The notes under the pieces were generated by a model. The model did no database searches and was not told the DNA's origin. It worked only from the letters and a program-made list of their open reading frames with translations. Of a stretch of 64,000 bases of DNA, positions 1-7,540 are shown piece after piece. This stretch comes from Turneriella parva DSM 21527 (lineage in GTDB: Bacteria; Spirochaetota; Leptospiria; Turneriellales; Turneriellaceae): contig NC_018020.1 in assembly GCF_000266885.1 (NCBI RefSeq), forward strand, positions 1,674,001-1,738,000, in the 5' to 3' direction. A program made the position numbers and the translations under genes. How positions within the stretch are numbered: the first letter of the stretch is position 1; each line of letters starts with the position of its first letter.

Positions 1-515
1 ACATGACGAAGTGGGTGCTGCAAGAAAAGCCCGCATTCGTCGTCACCTCGGGCGGCCTCACGGGAGTTTACGGGCAATTGCCGCCGGTTGAGCGCCAGGT
101 GAAGGGCTTTCGCGAAGTCTTCAATAAGTTCATCGCGAACGGCACAAAGATCATCGCGATAAAAGACAATCCGCTGATGAAATACCACAAAGGCAAATGG
201 ATGGATGTGCCACCCTGCCTGTATTATTACCGTAAAGATATCAAGAAGTGCTTTCGCCCGCGCGAGCTGACACTCGACAGCATGACCGATACCATGATGC
301 TCGCGGCCGATGGCATGCAAGGTGTCGCGACCATCAACCTCACCCAGTACTTTTGCACCAAAGACGAATGCCCGCCGGTGATCGGCAACGTCGTGGTGTA
401 CCGCGACCAGCATCACTTGACCGAAACTTTCGTGAACACTCTCACTCCTTATCTCGAAAAAGAACTCTTCAGACGTATGGCTGCGTTGAAGACCGAGGCG
501 GGTGCACGGCCATGA
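1..515 (+). CDS. C-terminal part of SGNH-domain acyltransferase (OafA/YrhL type), truncated by window edge
   Basis: The reading frame is open at the left window edge, so only the last ~170 residues are seen. They resemble the extracytoplasmic SGNH hydrolase-like domain attached to membrane acyltransferase-3 proteins, which O-acetylate surface polysaccharides. What supports this is a hydrophobic strand (IIAIKDNP), two spaced cysteine pairs typical of that domain (PPC...KKC and FCTKDEC), and a terminal D-x-HHLT motif that would supply the catalytic Asp/His. The membrane part lies outside the window. The stop codon overlaps the next gene's start (ATGA), suggesting co-translation. The family call is moderately sure. 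Confidence 0.6.
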   Translation, partial: MTKWVLQEKPAFVVTSGGLTGVYGQLPPVERQVKGFREVFNKFIANGTKIIAIKDNPLMKYHKGKWMDVPPCLYYYRKDIKKCFRPRELTLDSMTDTMMLAADGMQGVATINLTQYFCTKDECPPVIGNVVVYRDQHHLTETFVNTLTPYLEKELFRRMAALKTEAGARP

Positions 516-1780
516 AACAGCTCAGGCACTTCGTGGTGCTGGCGCTCGTCTCGGCATTCGCGGTCATTGGCTCATGCAATTTCGCGACTCTCAGCTGCGC
601 GAATCGATTGGAGCGGCGCCTGGCGCGCATCGACCGCATGCTCGATAAATATGTCAGCACAGGCCAGCTCGCAGGCGTCGTGGCACTCGTGCTGCGCGAC
701 GGTAAACCTTTCTACGAGCGAGCGACAGGCTGGCGCGACCGCGAAGAGCAGAAGCCGATGCTGAACCACACGCTCTTTCGTATCGCATCTTTCACGAAGG
801 CGGTGACTTCGGCGGCGGTTTTGCTGCTCGTTGAAGAAAAGAAGATTGGGCTGCACGACCCGGTGAGCAAGTATATACCCCAGTTTGCCGGGGCGCGCGT
901 CATGGTGCGTTCGGCAGAAACGAATGCCTGGGCGGCCGAGCCTGCGATTCGGCCCGTGACGATACACCAGTTGCTCACGCACACATCGGGTATTTCATAT
1001 GGCACGCAGGGCGAAATTGCGGAGATCTATCGAGCCGATGGACTCGGCCCCGCGCTCGGTTCGCCGTGGAACCTCACGGGTCTCGACGCGCCGATCTGCG
1101 ACATAGCCGAAAGACTCGCCGACCTGCCTTTCGTGAAGCAGCCGGGTGAAGGCTTCACCTATGGTTACAGCACCGATATTCTCGGGTGTGTCATTGAACG
1201 GGCATCGAAGCAGAGCCTCGATGCATTCATTCGCAAGCGCATCTCCGGGCCGCTTGCAATGAACGACACCCACTTCTTTATACCCGCGATGGATCGCGAT
1301 CGGCTGGCGACAGTCTATGGCACGAAAGAGGGAAAGGCCGAACGCCTCGGCATGCTCGGCAGCTACAGCGACGGGCCGAAGAAATGCTATTCTGGCGGCG
1401 CCGGGCTCTTGTCGACCGCAGCAGACTATGCAAAATTTCTTGAGATGATTCGCCTCGGCGGCACCGTAAATGGGCTAAAGATTCTAAAAGAAGAAAGTGT
1501 TAAGCTTATGACGACTTCGCAGATCGGCGTTTCAGCCGCCGGCCGGGGGTTCGGTTTTGGCTACGGCTTTGAAACAACCGAGCGCGCAGGCATAAACGGA
1601 AAAGAATCAGTCGGGTCATTCGGCTGGACAGGCGCGTACGGTACGTTTTACCGCGTCGACCCCGAGCAAAGGCTCACGATCATACTTTTAACGCAGATGC
1701 TGCCGAACGGCACAGACGTGAAAGAGAAATTCTGGAACTCGCTCTACCATGCTGTTGCCGGGGCTGACGGTTTCCCGTAG
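512..1780 (+). CDS. Beta-lactamase-fold serine hydrolase, probable lipoprotein
   Basis: A 422-residue protein of the class C beta-lactamase/esterase/DD-peptidase superfamily (Pfam Beta-lactamase). The start at 512 is chosen because it overlaps the upstream stop as ATGA and gives a clean signal peptide with a lipobox-like AVIGSC (Cys22); the frame is open further upstream but that stretch is antisense-like filler over the previous gene. The nucleophile motif SxxK is seen as S93-F-T-K96, and a YxT/N-like motif at Y219-S-T. It probably acts on peptidoglycan peptides or esters at the cell envelope; true beta-lactamase activity cannot be claimed. A hairpin overlapping its stop probably ends transcription. 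Confidence 0.82.
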   Translation: MKQLRHFVVLALVSAFAVIGSCNFATLSCANRLERRLARIDRMLDKYVSTGQLAGVVALVLRDGKPFYERATGWRDREEQKPMLNHTLFRIASFTKAVTSAAVLLLVEEKKIGLHDPVSKYIPQFAGARVMVRSAETNAWAAEPAIRPVTIHQLLTHTSGISYGTQGEIAEIYRADGLGPALGSPWNLTGLDAPICDIAERLADLPFVKQPGEGFTYGYSTDILGCVIERASKQSLDAFIRKRISGPLAMNDTHFFIPAMDRDRLATVYGTKEGKAERLGMLGSYSDGPKKCYSGGAGLLSTAADYAKFLEMIRLGGTVNGLKILKEESVKLMTTSQIGVSAAGRGFGFGYGFETTERAGINGKESVGSFGWTGAYGTFYRVDPEQRLTIILLTQMLPNGTDVKEKFWNSLYHAVAGADGFP

Positions 1781-1787
1781 GGAAACC
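1769..1787. terminator. Hairpin between convergent genes
   Basis: Eight-bp perfect stem GGTTTCCC/GGGAAACC with a GTA loop, followed by TTT on the plus strand. It overlaps the stop of the serine hydrolase and sits one base before the end of the convergent zinc-ribbon gene, the position expected for a two-way terminator. The stem resembles the last hairpin of the structured repeat at 51955-52113. Confidence 0.55.
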
Positions 1788-1788
1788 T

Positions 1789-2313
1789 TTACCCCCAGCT
1801 CACAAACTTTTCTTCAACCTGCTCGCCGCACGCATCGCAGCGCGGTTCTTGCCTTGATACTCTGCCTTCGAGGCAGTGCGGGCACGCATTATCGTCGATG
1901 AGAATCTTGACCTGATTACCCAGTTCATAACCACAATCGGGGCAGACAGACTCTTTCACCTTGTCGGGCCAGTCGCCCCAGCAATGCGGGCAGCTGTTGC
2001 GCTGAAAAACTTTAATCTCTCCGTCGCAGAGGTAGCGCAGAGTCGACTCGTTATTGTTGAAGTCATAGGTGTCGCCGTCGCTGAGAAAGGCCCGGCTCGT
2101 TTCGGCGACGATCACCTCGCGTTCGCGTTCTGAATCTGACAGCCGAAACTGCAATGAGAGAGTCACCGCCTGGTCTTCGCTGCCGGTCTTCGCAAGCTCG
2201 AGCAACTTTGGTTCAAGGTCGGCAAAGGCACCCTGTTCAATCAATTGCATGAAGCGCTCTTCAACGAGGGTCGCAAGCTCGTCGGCGCGTGCATAGTTCA
2301 CATCAGAAGACAT
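1789..2313 (-). CDS. Protein with C-terminal zinc ribbons, function unknown
   Basis: A 174-residue cytoplasmic protein without a recognised family. The N-terminal ~100 residues are acidic and helical. The C-terminal ~70 residues contain four CxxC knuckles (CPHC, CPDC, CPHC, CDAC), enough for two zinc ribbons. Such modules usually bind nucleic acid or protein partners, but nothing here shows which. It is convergent with the serine hydrolase gene and divergent from the glutathione peroxidase gene. Confidence 0.6.
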   Translation of the reverse strand: MSSDVNYARADELATLVEERFMQLIEQGAFADLEPKLLELAKTGSEDQAVTLSLQFRLSDSEREREVIVAETSRAFLSDGDTYDFNNNESTLRYLCDGEIKVFQRNSCPHCWGDWPDKVKESVCPDCGYELGNQVKILIDDNACPHCLEGRVSRQEPRCDACGEQVEEKFVSWG

Positions 2314-2465
2314 CGGTTACAAAGCGGTGCAGATTGACGGTGTAAAGTGACTCAGAGACCATTTTTACTATGCCTTATCGGCAATTATTTAGTATCTTAC
2401 CATACCAACGAACAGCGGGGCATGGCAGTGGCGATTACCCGCTCTTTTAAAGAGGATACACTTAA

Positions 2466-2948
2466 ATGGCAAATACAATCTATGATTTTCAAGCGGCAAA
2501 CATCGCCGGCAAAGAAACGAGCCTCGCCGACTATCAGGGCAAAGTTGTGCTGATAGTCAACACAGCGAGCAAGTGTGGTTTTACACCGCAGTTTGCGGGG
2601 CTTGAGACTCTCTATGAAACCTATAAAGACCGTGGCCTCGTGATTCTTGGGTTTCCCTGCAACCAGTTCGGTGCGCAAGAACCAGGAACCGAAGACCAGA
2701 TTCAAGAATTCTGCCAGCTGAACTATGGCGTGAAGTTTCCAATGTTTGGCAAGATTGATGTGAACGGAAAGAACGCGCACCCACTCTTCAAGTACCTGAC
2801 ATCAGAGAAACCGGGTATTCTCGGCATCGAAGCCATTAAATGGAACTTCACCAAGTTTCTGGTCGACAAGAGCGGCAACCCGGTGAAACGTTACGCCCCC
2901 AATACCGAACCGAAAGACATCGCAGCAGACATCGAAAAGCTGCTTTAG
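2466..2948 (+). CDS. gpx: Glutathione/thioredoxin peroxidase
   Basis: A 160-residue GPx-family thiol peroxidase, full length for the bacterial type (BtuE-like). The peroxidatic Cys37 lies in [11 protein letters not shown], Gln67 in FPCNQFG, and Trp126-Asn127 in KWNFTKF, so the catalytic tetrad is complete. Cys83 in EFCQLNYG sits where the resolving cysteine of thioredoxin-dependent GPx proteins is found, which suggests reduction by thioredoxin rather than glutathione (inference). It reduces hydrogen peroxide or lipid hydroperoxides in the cytosol. A good ribosome binding site (AGAGGA) precedes the ATG. The next gene starts 3 nt after its stop, so the two are probably one transcript. Confidence 0.93.
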   Translation: MANTIYDFQAANIAGKETSLADYQGKVVLIVNTASKCGFTPQFAGLETLYETYKDRGLVILGFPCNQFGAQEPGTEDQIQEFCQLNYGVKFPMFGKIDVNGKNAHPLFKYLTSEKPGILGIEAIKWNFTKFLVDKSGNPVKRYAPNTEPKDIAADIEKLL

Positions 2949-2951
2949 TCG

Positions 2952-3737
2952 ATGCCCTTCGCGCACTGGCAATTTCGCATCGCAGACCGGGTTGCCACCG
3001 TTACGCTGAACAGGCCCGGTACAGGCAACAACATCAACCTTGATTGTCTCGCCGAGCTGAAGTTCATTAGCGAGGCGATACAGGCCGATGCCAGTATTCA
3101 CGCCGTCGTGTTGAGAAGCGAGGGCAAACATTTCTCTGTCGGTATGGATGTCGCCGTGATTCAGCAGATGGCAGGCCAACCGTTCGAGGCATATGCAGAA
3201 CACCTCCGCGCCGGCCAGCGTTGCATCGATGCATTCGAAGCAATTCAGCAGCCGATCGTCGCCGAGATCAGGGGTTTCTGTATCGGGGCCGGAGTAATTC
3301 TCGCAGCCTGCGCCGATTTTCGCCTCAGCAGCGCTCGTGCAGTCTATTCTTTACCCGAGGTGCAGCGTAGCATTGGTGTCATCATGGGCCTGGGCCGGGT
3401 GACGCGTATCATGGGTACAGCAAATACCAAACGTATGGCGATGCTCGGCGAAAAATTCTCTGCAGCCGAAATGCAGCAGATGGGTTTTCTGACGCAGGTC
3501 GCGCCAGACGAAAAACTTTCAGCAGAGGTGGATATCCTGCTCAAGAAGATTATGGCGCTGCCGCCCAAGGCTGTCTCGCTGAACAAACGTATTGCAGACT
3601 TCGCTTCAGCTGAGAATCTCAGGCAGTCGCAGCTCTTCGAACTCGAGCAGCAATTTCATCTCAACCAGACTCAAGATTTTAAAGAAGCGATGCAGTCGTT
3701 TTTCGAAAAGCGACCACCGAGGTACAGGGGAGTTTAA
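2952..3737 (+). CDS. Enoyl-CoA hydratase/isomerase family protein
   Basis: A 261-residue crotonase-fold protein. The first oxyanion-hole region is SEGKHFSVGMDV (crotonases usually have FSAG-D) and the second is GFCIGAGVILAACADFR. A glutamate in PEVQRSIGV is in the position of a catalytic Glu of the family. The reaction is likely hydration or isomerisation of enoyl-CoA in fatty-acid breakdown, but crotonases are diverse and the substrate is not given by sequence. It follows gpx by 3 nt and is followed directly by the next gene's TTG start, so 2466-5157 looks like one operon. Confidence 0.85.
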   Translation: MPFAHWQFRIADRVATVTLNRPGTGNNINLDCLAELKFISEAIQADASIHAVVLRSEGKHFSVGMDVAVIQQMAGQPFEAYAEHLRAGQRCIDAFEAIQQPIVAEIRGFCIGAGVILAACADFRLSSARAVYSLPEVQRSIGVIMGLGRVTRIMGTANTKRMAMLGEKFSAAEMQQMGFLTQVAPDEKLSAEVDILLKKIMALPPKAVSLNKRIADFASAENLRQSQLFELEQQFHLNQTQDFKEAMQSFFEKRPPRYRGV

Positions 3738-4703
3738 TTGCGCCTGTTTCTTCTTGCCCTGACCTCTGCCTTTGCGCTGCAATGCATGCGCAGGCCCGCG
3801 CACACGCAGCGCATGCTCTACGTTGTGCCTGAGACCGTGCCTGCGGGTTACGACTGGCGCCCGCAAAATCATGCTGTCAGCGATATCGTCTGGACAGGCG
3901 CCCGGCTCGACGCACAGGGTCGTTTGCTAAACACTGGTCCCGCGCTCGCCGCCATGGAGCATTACAGCACACCGCCGCGAAAGTTTCAAACGGGTCGCAA
4001 GAAAACGACACCGCCGCAGAAACACCTCACCGTAAAGCACCATTTACTGGTTGCCCTCACAGATGCCAGCGCAGGTGCCAAGATACTTTCAGACACCAAG
4101 ACGCGCAGCCAGAGTATAGCCGGTCTCGTCGCATTTGTACTGCGCCACGGACAGGTCGCAGGTTTGCAGCTCGATTTTGAATATGTCTCACCTGCGTATG
4201 CAGATGCATATGTCGAATATATCCACCTATTGCACAGCAAGCTCGGACCGGGTTTCAAACTTTCGGTAGCAGTGTTCGCGCCCGTGGGTATGCCCGACGC
4301 CTGGGCGGCTTTTCACAAGCTGCCTGAACTCGCCGCTGAGAGCGATAGTCTTGTCGTGATGCTTTACGATCACCACCGGCCGGGCACACCGCCGGGCTGC
4401 GTGAGCGACATTGGTTGGGTGGCGGCGAATATTGACGCACTCGGCGCGTTACCGGTTGAAAAAGTCTGGTTGGGCGCGCCGCTCTATGGCTATCGCTTCG
4501 GCCAGAAGACCGTTGCGCTCAGCAAGTCGCAATTTGACAGCATCGCGGCGCAGGCGGTTGAAACAGATGGCTGCCTCAAGAAAGACACTCCGCAGGGGCC
4601 TGCATACTACCCGACCGAATCACTCTACAAAGAGTTCGATGCGCTCGCCGCCACAAATAGATACCGCGGTATCGCTTACTGGCGGGCCGGGTTCGAGAAA
4701 TAG
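3738..4703 (+). CDS. GH18-like glycosidase lipoprotein (YaaH/chitinase fold)
   Basis: A 321-residue protein starting at a TTG that abuts the upstream stop. The N-terminus is a lipoprotein-type signal (FALQC, Cys16). The barrel shows the GH18 hallmark strand LQLDFEYV, matching DxxDxDxE only in its last part (D-x-E kept), followed by VVMLYDHH and a late WLGAPLYGYRF strand, as in spore-germination YaaH-type and chitinase-like GH18 proteins. It may hydrolyse N-acetylglucosamine-containing glycans such as peptidoglycan at the envelope, or only bind them. Activity is uncertain because the motif is degenerate. Confidence 0.72.
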   Translation: MRLFLLALTSAFALQCMRRPAHTQRMLYVVPETVPAGYDWRPQNHAVSDIVWTGARLDAQGRLLNTGPALAAMEHYSTPPRKFQTGRKKTTPPQKHLTVKHHLLVALTDASAGAKILSDTKTRSQSIAGLVAFVLRHGQVAGLQLDFEYVSPAYADAYVEYIHLLHSKLGPGFKLSVAVFAPVGMPDAWAAFHKLPELAAESDSLVVMLYDHHRPGTPPGCVSDIGWVAANIDALGALPVEKVWLGAPLYGYRFGQKTVALSKSQFDSIAAQAVETDGCLKKDTPQGPAYYPTESLYKEFDALAATNRYRGIAYWRAGFEK

Positions 4704-4707
4704 CGCG

Positions 4708-5157
4708 ATGCCGCTGATTCGTCTGGTGACCGAGATTTCAGCACCACCCGAAATTGTTTTTGACCTATCGCGCAGCGTCGAACTGCATCTCGACTCGACG
4801 CACAAGACCGGCGAGCAGGTCGTTGCGGGTCGCTCGACGGGCCTCTTCGAATTGGGCGACGTGGTTACGTGGCGCGCAAAACACTTTGGCATCTGGCAGA
4901 CGCTCACCGTGAAGATTACCGAATTTGACCGGCCACACCGTTTCGTCGACGAAATGCAAAGGGGGATATTTCACCACATGAAGCATGAGCACCTATTCGA
5001 ACGAACCCCGACAGGCACGCGTATGACGGACAATTTCGATTACTCGGCGCCGCTCGGTGTGCTGGGCAGAATTGCCGAGACCGTTGTAGTGACACGCTAC
5101 CTCACTGATTTTCTCAGAGAACGCAACGCAATGATAAAACGTTGCGCTGAACGGTAA
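4708..5157 (+). CDS. SRPBCC (START/Bet v1-like) ligand-binding protein
   Basis: A 149-residue protein with the SRPBCC helix-grip pattern: an opening beta strand (IRLVTEISAPPEIVFDL), a central WRAKHFG-W-LTVKITEFDRPHRFVDE sheet, and a long C-terminal helix with arginines (FLRERNAMIKR). Members bind hydrophobic ligands or act as cyclases; similar standalone proteins accompany lipid or quinone metabolism. The start at 4708, 4 nt after the GH18 stop, is preferred over the longer open frame, which runs inside the GH18 gene. It is the last gene of the operon and is followed by a hairpin. Confidence 0.75.
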   Translation: MPLIRLVTEISAPPEIVFDLSRSVELHLDSTHKTGEQVVAGRSTGLFELGDVVTWRAKHFGIWQTLTVKITEFDRPHRFVDEMQRGIFHHMKHEHLFERTPTGTRMTDNFDYSAPLGVLGRIAETVVVTRYLTDFLRERNAMIKRCAER

Positions 5158-5188
5158 GTTGGCGTTCGCGGGTGCCACACACGCCAAC
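5158..5188 (+). terminator. Hairpin after SRPBCC gene
   Basis: Inverted repeat GTTGGCGT/ACGCCAAC (5158-5165 and 5181-5188) beginning one base after the stop codon. There is no T-run behind it, so it may be a Rho-type or processing hairpin rather than a classical intrinsic terminator. Confidence 0.4.
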
Positions 5189-5247
5189 GCTGAACAGGGT
5201 TTTCGCAGGGTTACGACTCACAATTTTGACAGGAGCCTGATCAACAA

Positions 5248-6183
5248 ATGCCAAATTTTGCAATCATCGGCGACATGCACATGCAGTTCGACGAAACTGA
5301 CGTTGCCTTCTTTAATACATCAGATTACGACGCGCTCTTGTTCGTCGGCGATCTCGCCTCGAAAAACCCCGACAGCATGTTTCGCCTGCTGCCGATTATC
5401 GAGCAGCTGACGAAACCCGCTTTTCTCATACCGGGCAATCATGACACGACCGGCATTCGCCAGCTTCTCGGCGAGCTGATGCACAGCGAGCTGCTGATCG
5501 AAAACGGGGCAGCCTCTCAGTTTGAGCGTATGCAAAAGCTTCAGGCGGGGTTGAAGCGGGTGCAGCTTTGCGGGTATTCGAATCACCAGCTGCCCGGTGG
5601 GCTTGGTCTCGTTGCGGCGCGGCCGTTCTCGATGGGTGACGCGAATGCCGCAAGCGCAGCAGACCCATTAAATCTGCCTGTAAATTTTCGCCCGTTCGTC
5701 GCAAAAAAGCATGGCGTTTCGACTCTCGGTGAAAGCCTCGCGCGGCTGAAGAGTCTTATCGACGAAATAGATCGGCCTTATGTGATTCTCGCGCACCACG
5801 GCCCACATGGTTTAGGCCAACTTTCGACCGATATGTGGGGTGCGGATTTTCTGCCGCAAGAAACCGACTTCGGTGATCACGACCTCGCCGCTGCAGTCAC
5901 GTATGCGCAGTCGATCGGCAAGCCGCCGCTCGCCGTCATCGCGGGGCATATGCACTACCCGACGAAGCACGGTAAAAAACCGAAACAGTGGCATACAGCT
6001 AAAGGCGGCGTCACCTATATCAACGCCGCACGCTGGCCGCGCATTTTTAAACACGAAGGCCGCGAGCTGCGCCACCACGTGCGGCTCACGATTGAGGCTG
6101 ATGGCAGCTGCCGTGTGGTGGCGTGCTACGTTTCGGGTGCAGAGACCTTTGTCACGAGCGACGATCGCGCAGTCGTGCCCTAA
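5248..6183 (+). CDS. Calcineurin-like metallophosphoesterase
   Basis: A 311-residue protein with all metallophosphoesterase blocks in order: D-x-H (GDMHM, residues ~8-12), GDLAS, GNHD (PGNHDTTG), a histidine block (LAHHGPHG) and GHMH near residue 235. These bind a dinuclear metal centre that hydrolyses phosphoesters. It resembles the cytosolic family found in cyanobacteria, plants and scattered bacteria (TIGR04168-like), whose substrate is not established. AGGAG at 5231 supports the ATG at 5248. It is monocistronic as far as can be seen. Confidence 0.82.
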   Translation: MPNFAIIGDMHMQFDETDVAFFNTSDYDALLFVGDLASKNPDSMFRLLPIIEQLTKPAFLIPGNHDTTGIRQLLGELMHSELLIENGAASQFERMQKLQAGLKRVQLCGYSNHQLPGGLGLVAARPFSMGDANAASAADPLNLPVNFRPFVAKKHGVSTLGESLARLKSLIDEIDRPYVILAHHGPHGLGQLSTDMWGADFLPQETDFGDHDLAAAVTYAQSIGKPPLAVIAGHMHYPTKHGKKPKQWHTAKGGVTYINAARWPRIFKHEGRELRHHVRLTIEADGSCRVVACYVSGAETFVTSDDRAVVP

Positions 6184-6257
6184 GAGCCCGCAAAAGCTGA
6201 AGGCGCGAGCTATCAGTATGAGCCCTTGAAAGCCAAATATTTTCGCCGCAGCCTCAT

Positions 6258-6303
6258 AATGCTGTATATTACATGAAGTATGATTCATGTAATATACAGC
6301 ATT
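6258..6303. repeat. Perfect 20-bp inverted repeat upstream of sbtA
   Basis: Arms 6258-6277 and 6284-6303 are exact reverse complements separated by GTATGA. A T6 run lies at 6312-6317, just before the proposed GTG start at 6318. It could be a terminator for upstream transcription, an operator, or a leader hairpin controlling the transporter. It makes the alternative ATG at 6273, inside the left arm, unlikely. Confidence 0.8.
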
Positions 6304-6317
6304 TTACGGGGTTTTTT

Positions 6318-7286
6318 GTGGATGTTCTAGCGGCGCTGCTGCAGAACCTGCAGACCCCGATGATTCTTGCCTTCTTTCTGGGCATCGTCGCCACCGCGAT
6401 TCGCAGTGACCTGAAGTTTTCTGACGGCATGTACGCAGGGCTCACGATCTATCTGCTTTTTGCGATTGGGCTGAAGGGCGGGTATAAGCTCAGCCAAACG
6501 ACATTCGCTGACCTTTGGGCGCCGGCTCTGGCCGCGGTGGGCCTTTGCATTGCGATACCCATAATTGCTTTCTGGCTGCTCAGAAAATTCGGTAAGTTCT
6601 CTGCGATAAACGCCGCAGCAATCGCCGCGCACTATGGTTCTGTCTCGGCGGTCACTTTCGGTGAGGCGCAGGCATTTCTTGATCTGCAGAAGATTGCATA
6701 CGAAGGTTATATGCCCGGTCTATTGGCAATCATGGAGATTCCCGCGATTCTGATCGCGTTGTTCTTGGTAAAAACACAGGCAGGTTCTCGCGTGACTTTT
6801 CGCACAGTGCTGCACGACCTGTTTGCCGGTAAAGGGACAGTCTTGCTTCTGGGTGGTCTGATCATCGGTGCAGTTTCAGGTAAGAAGGGTTTTGAGCAGT
6901 ATGCACCGCTCTTTGATGTTCCGTTTCGCGGCGTGTTGATACTCTTTCTGCTCGCAGTGGGCATCACCACCGGCAAGCGCCTCAATGACCTGCGCCATGC
7001 CGGGCTGTTTTTGGTTATCTTCGCTATTCTGTTTCCCGTCTGCTGCGCAGCCTTTGCGCTGCCGCTCGCGAAGTGGGCAGGGCTGTCGCTCGGCGGTGCT
7101 ATGGTGTTTGCCTCTCTTGCCGCGAGTGCCTCGTATATCGCCGCACCGACGGCGATACGCATTGCATTGCCCGAAGCGAGCCCGGCCTATTATCTGACGG
7201 CGGCGCTGGTGATTACATTTCCCTTCAACATTACAATTGGTCTGCCGCTCTATCTTGCGGGTGCACAGGCCCTATTCGGAGCTTAA
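6318..7286 (+). CDS. SbtA-type sodium-dependent bicarbonate transporter family protein
   Basis: A ~322-residue integral membrane protein with about ten hydrophobic segments, typical of the DUF897/SbtA family that in cyanobacteria imports bicarbonate with sodium. Family-typical stretches include FFLGIVATAIRSDLKFSD near the N-terminus, IGLKGG, AAHYGSVSAVTFG at the middle of the first half, and an inverted second half (PFRGVLILFLL, SYIAAPTAIR). A GTG start at 6318 is preferred because the upstream ATG lies in a perfect hairpin. No SbtB (PII-like) partner is next to it. The substrate in a non-photosynthetic bacterium is an inference. Confidence 0.8.
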   Translation: MDVLAALLQNLQTPMILAFFLGIVATAIRSDLKFSDGMYAGLTIYLLFAIGLKGGYKLSQTTFADLWAPALAAVGLCIAIPIIAFWLLRKFGKFSAINAAAIAAHYGSVSAVTFGEAQAFLDLQKIAYEGYMPGLLAIMEIPAILIALFLVKTQAGSRVTFRTVLHDLFAGKGTVLLLGGLIIGAVSGKKGFEQYAPLFDVPFRGVLILFLLAVGITTGKRLNDLRHAGLFLVIFAILFPVCCAAFALPLAKWAGLSLGGAMVFASLAASASYIAAPTAIRIALPEASPAYYLTAALVITFPFNITIGLPLYLAGAQALFGA

Positions 7287-7289
7287 AGC

Positions 7290-7452
7290 GCTAACAGGTT
7301 CCTGAAAAAGGAACCTGTTAGCAGGCGTCCGGAACCGCGAAGGCGAAAAGCAGCAAAGTCGCTGGCTTGCAAGCGACGACGCGCTTTAGCAGTCATTTGC
7401 GGACGCAAATGACGAGGCTTTTCGCTTATGCGGAAGTTTTTCCGGAGCCTGC
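7290..7452 (-). repeat. Structured repeat R1, copy A (multi-hairpin element)
   Basis: A ~160-bp element related to 51955-52113. Read on the minus strand it has terminal inverted repeats (GCAGGCTCCGGAA and its partner at 7321-7334), an outer stem GCTTTTCGC/GCGAAAAGC, an inner hairpin at 7392-7413 (GTCATTTGCG/CGCAAATGAC), the conserved block 7377-7394, a second hairpin 7358-7377, and a final hairpin 7290-7322 (14-bp perfect stem). The same order and spacing occur in copy B, with base changes on both sides of the stems. It fills the space between sbtA and the FG-GAP gene. Confidence 0.8.
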
Positions 7453-7540
7453 GAGAGATCGGCGATGAACAAGCATAGCTGCGCACCTTGTTAAACTCAA
7501 TTTACAAAACAGAGCATCGAATAGCTTGTGCTGAACGCGC

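Noticed and set aside
248-511. N-terminal extension of the serine hydrolase to 248
   Set aside because: It overlaps the SGNH coding region in another frame and lacks a signal peptide; the ATG at 512 gives a lipoprotein signal and an ATGA overlap.
512-1780. Clinically relevant beta-lactamase
   Set aside because: The motif pattern fits the broad class C-like esterase/peptidase superfamily; nothing indicates beta-lactam hydrolysis.
6273-6317. ATG start of the SbtA-like gene at 6273
   Set aside because: It lies inside a perfect inverted repeat and adds polar residues not seen in the family.
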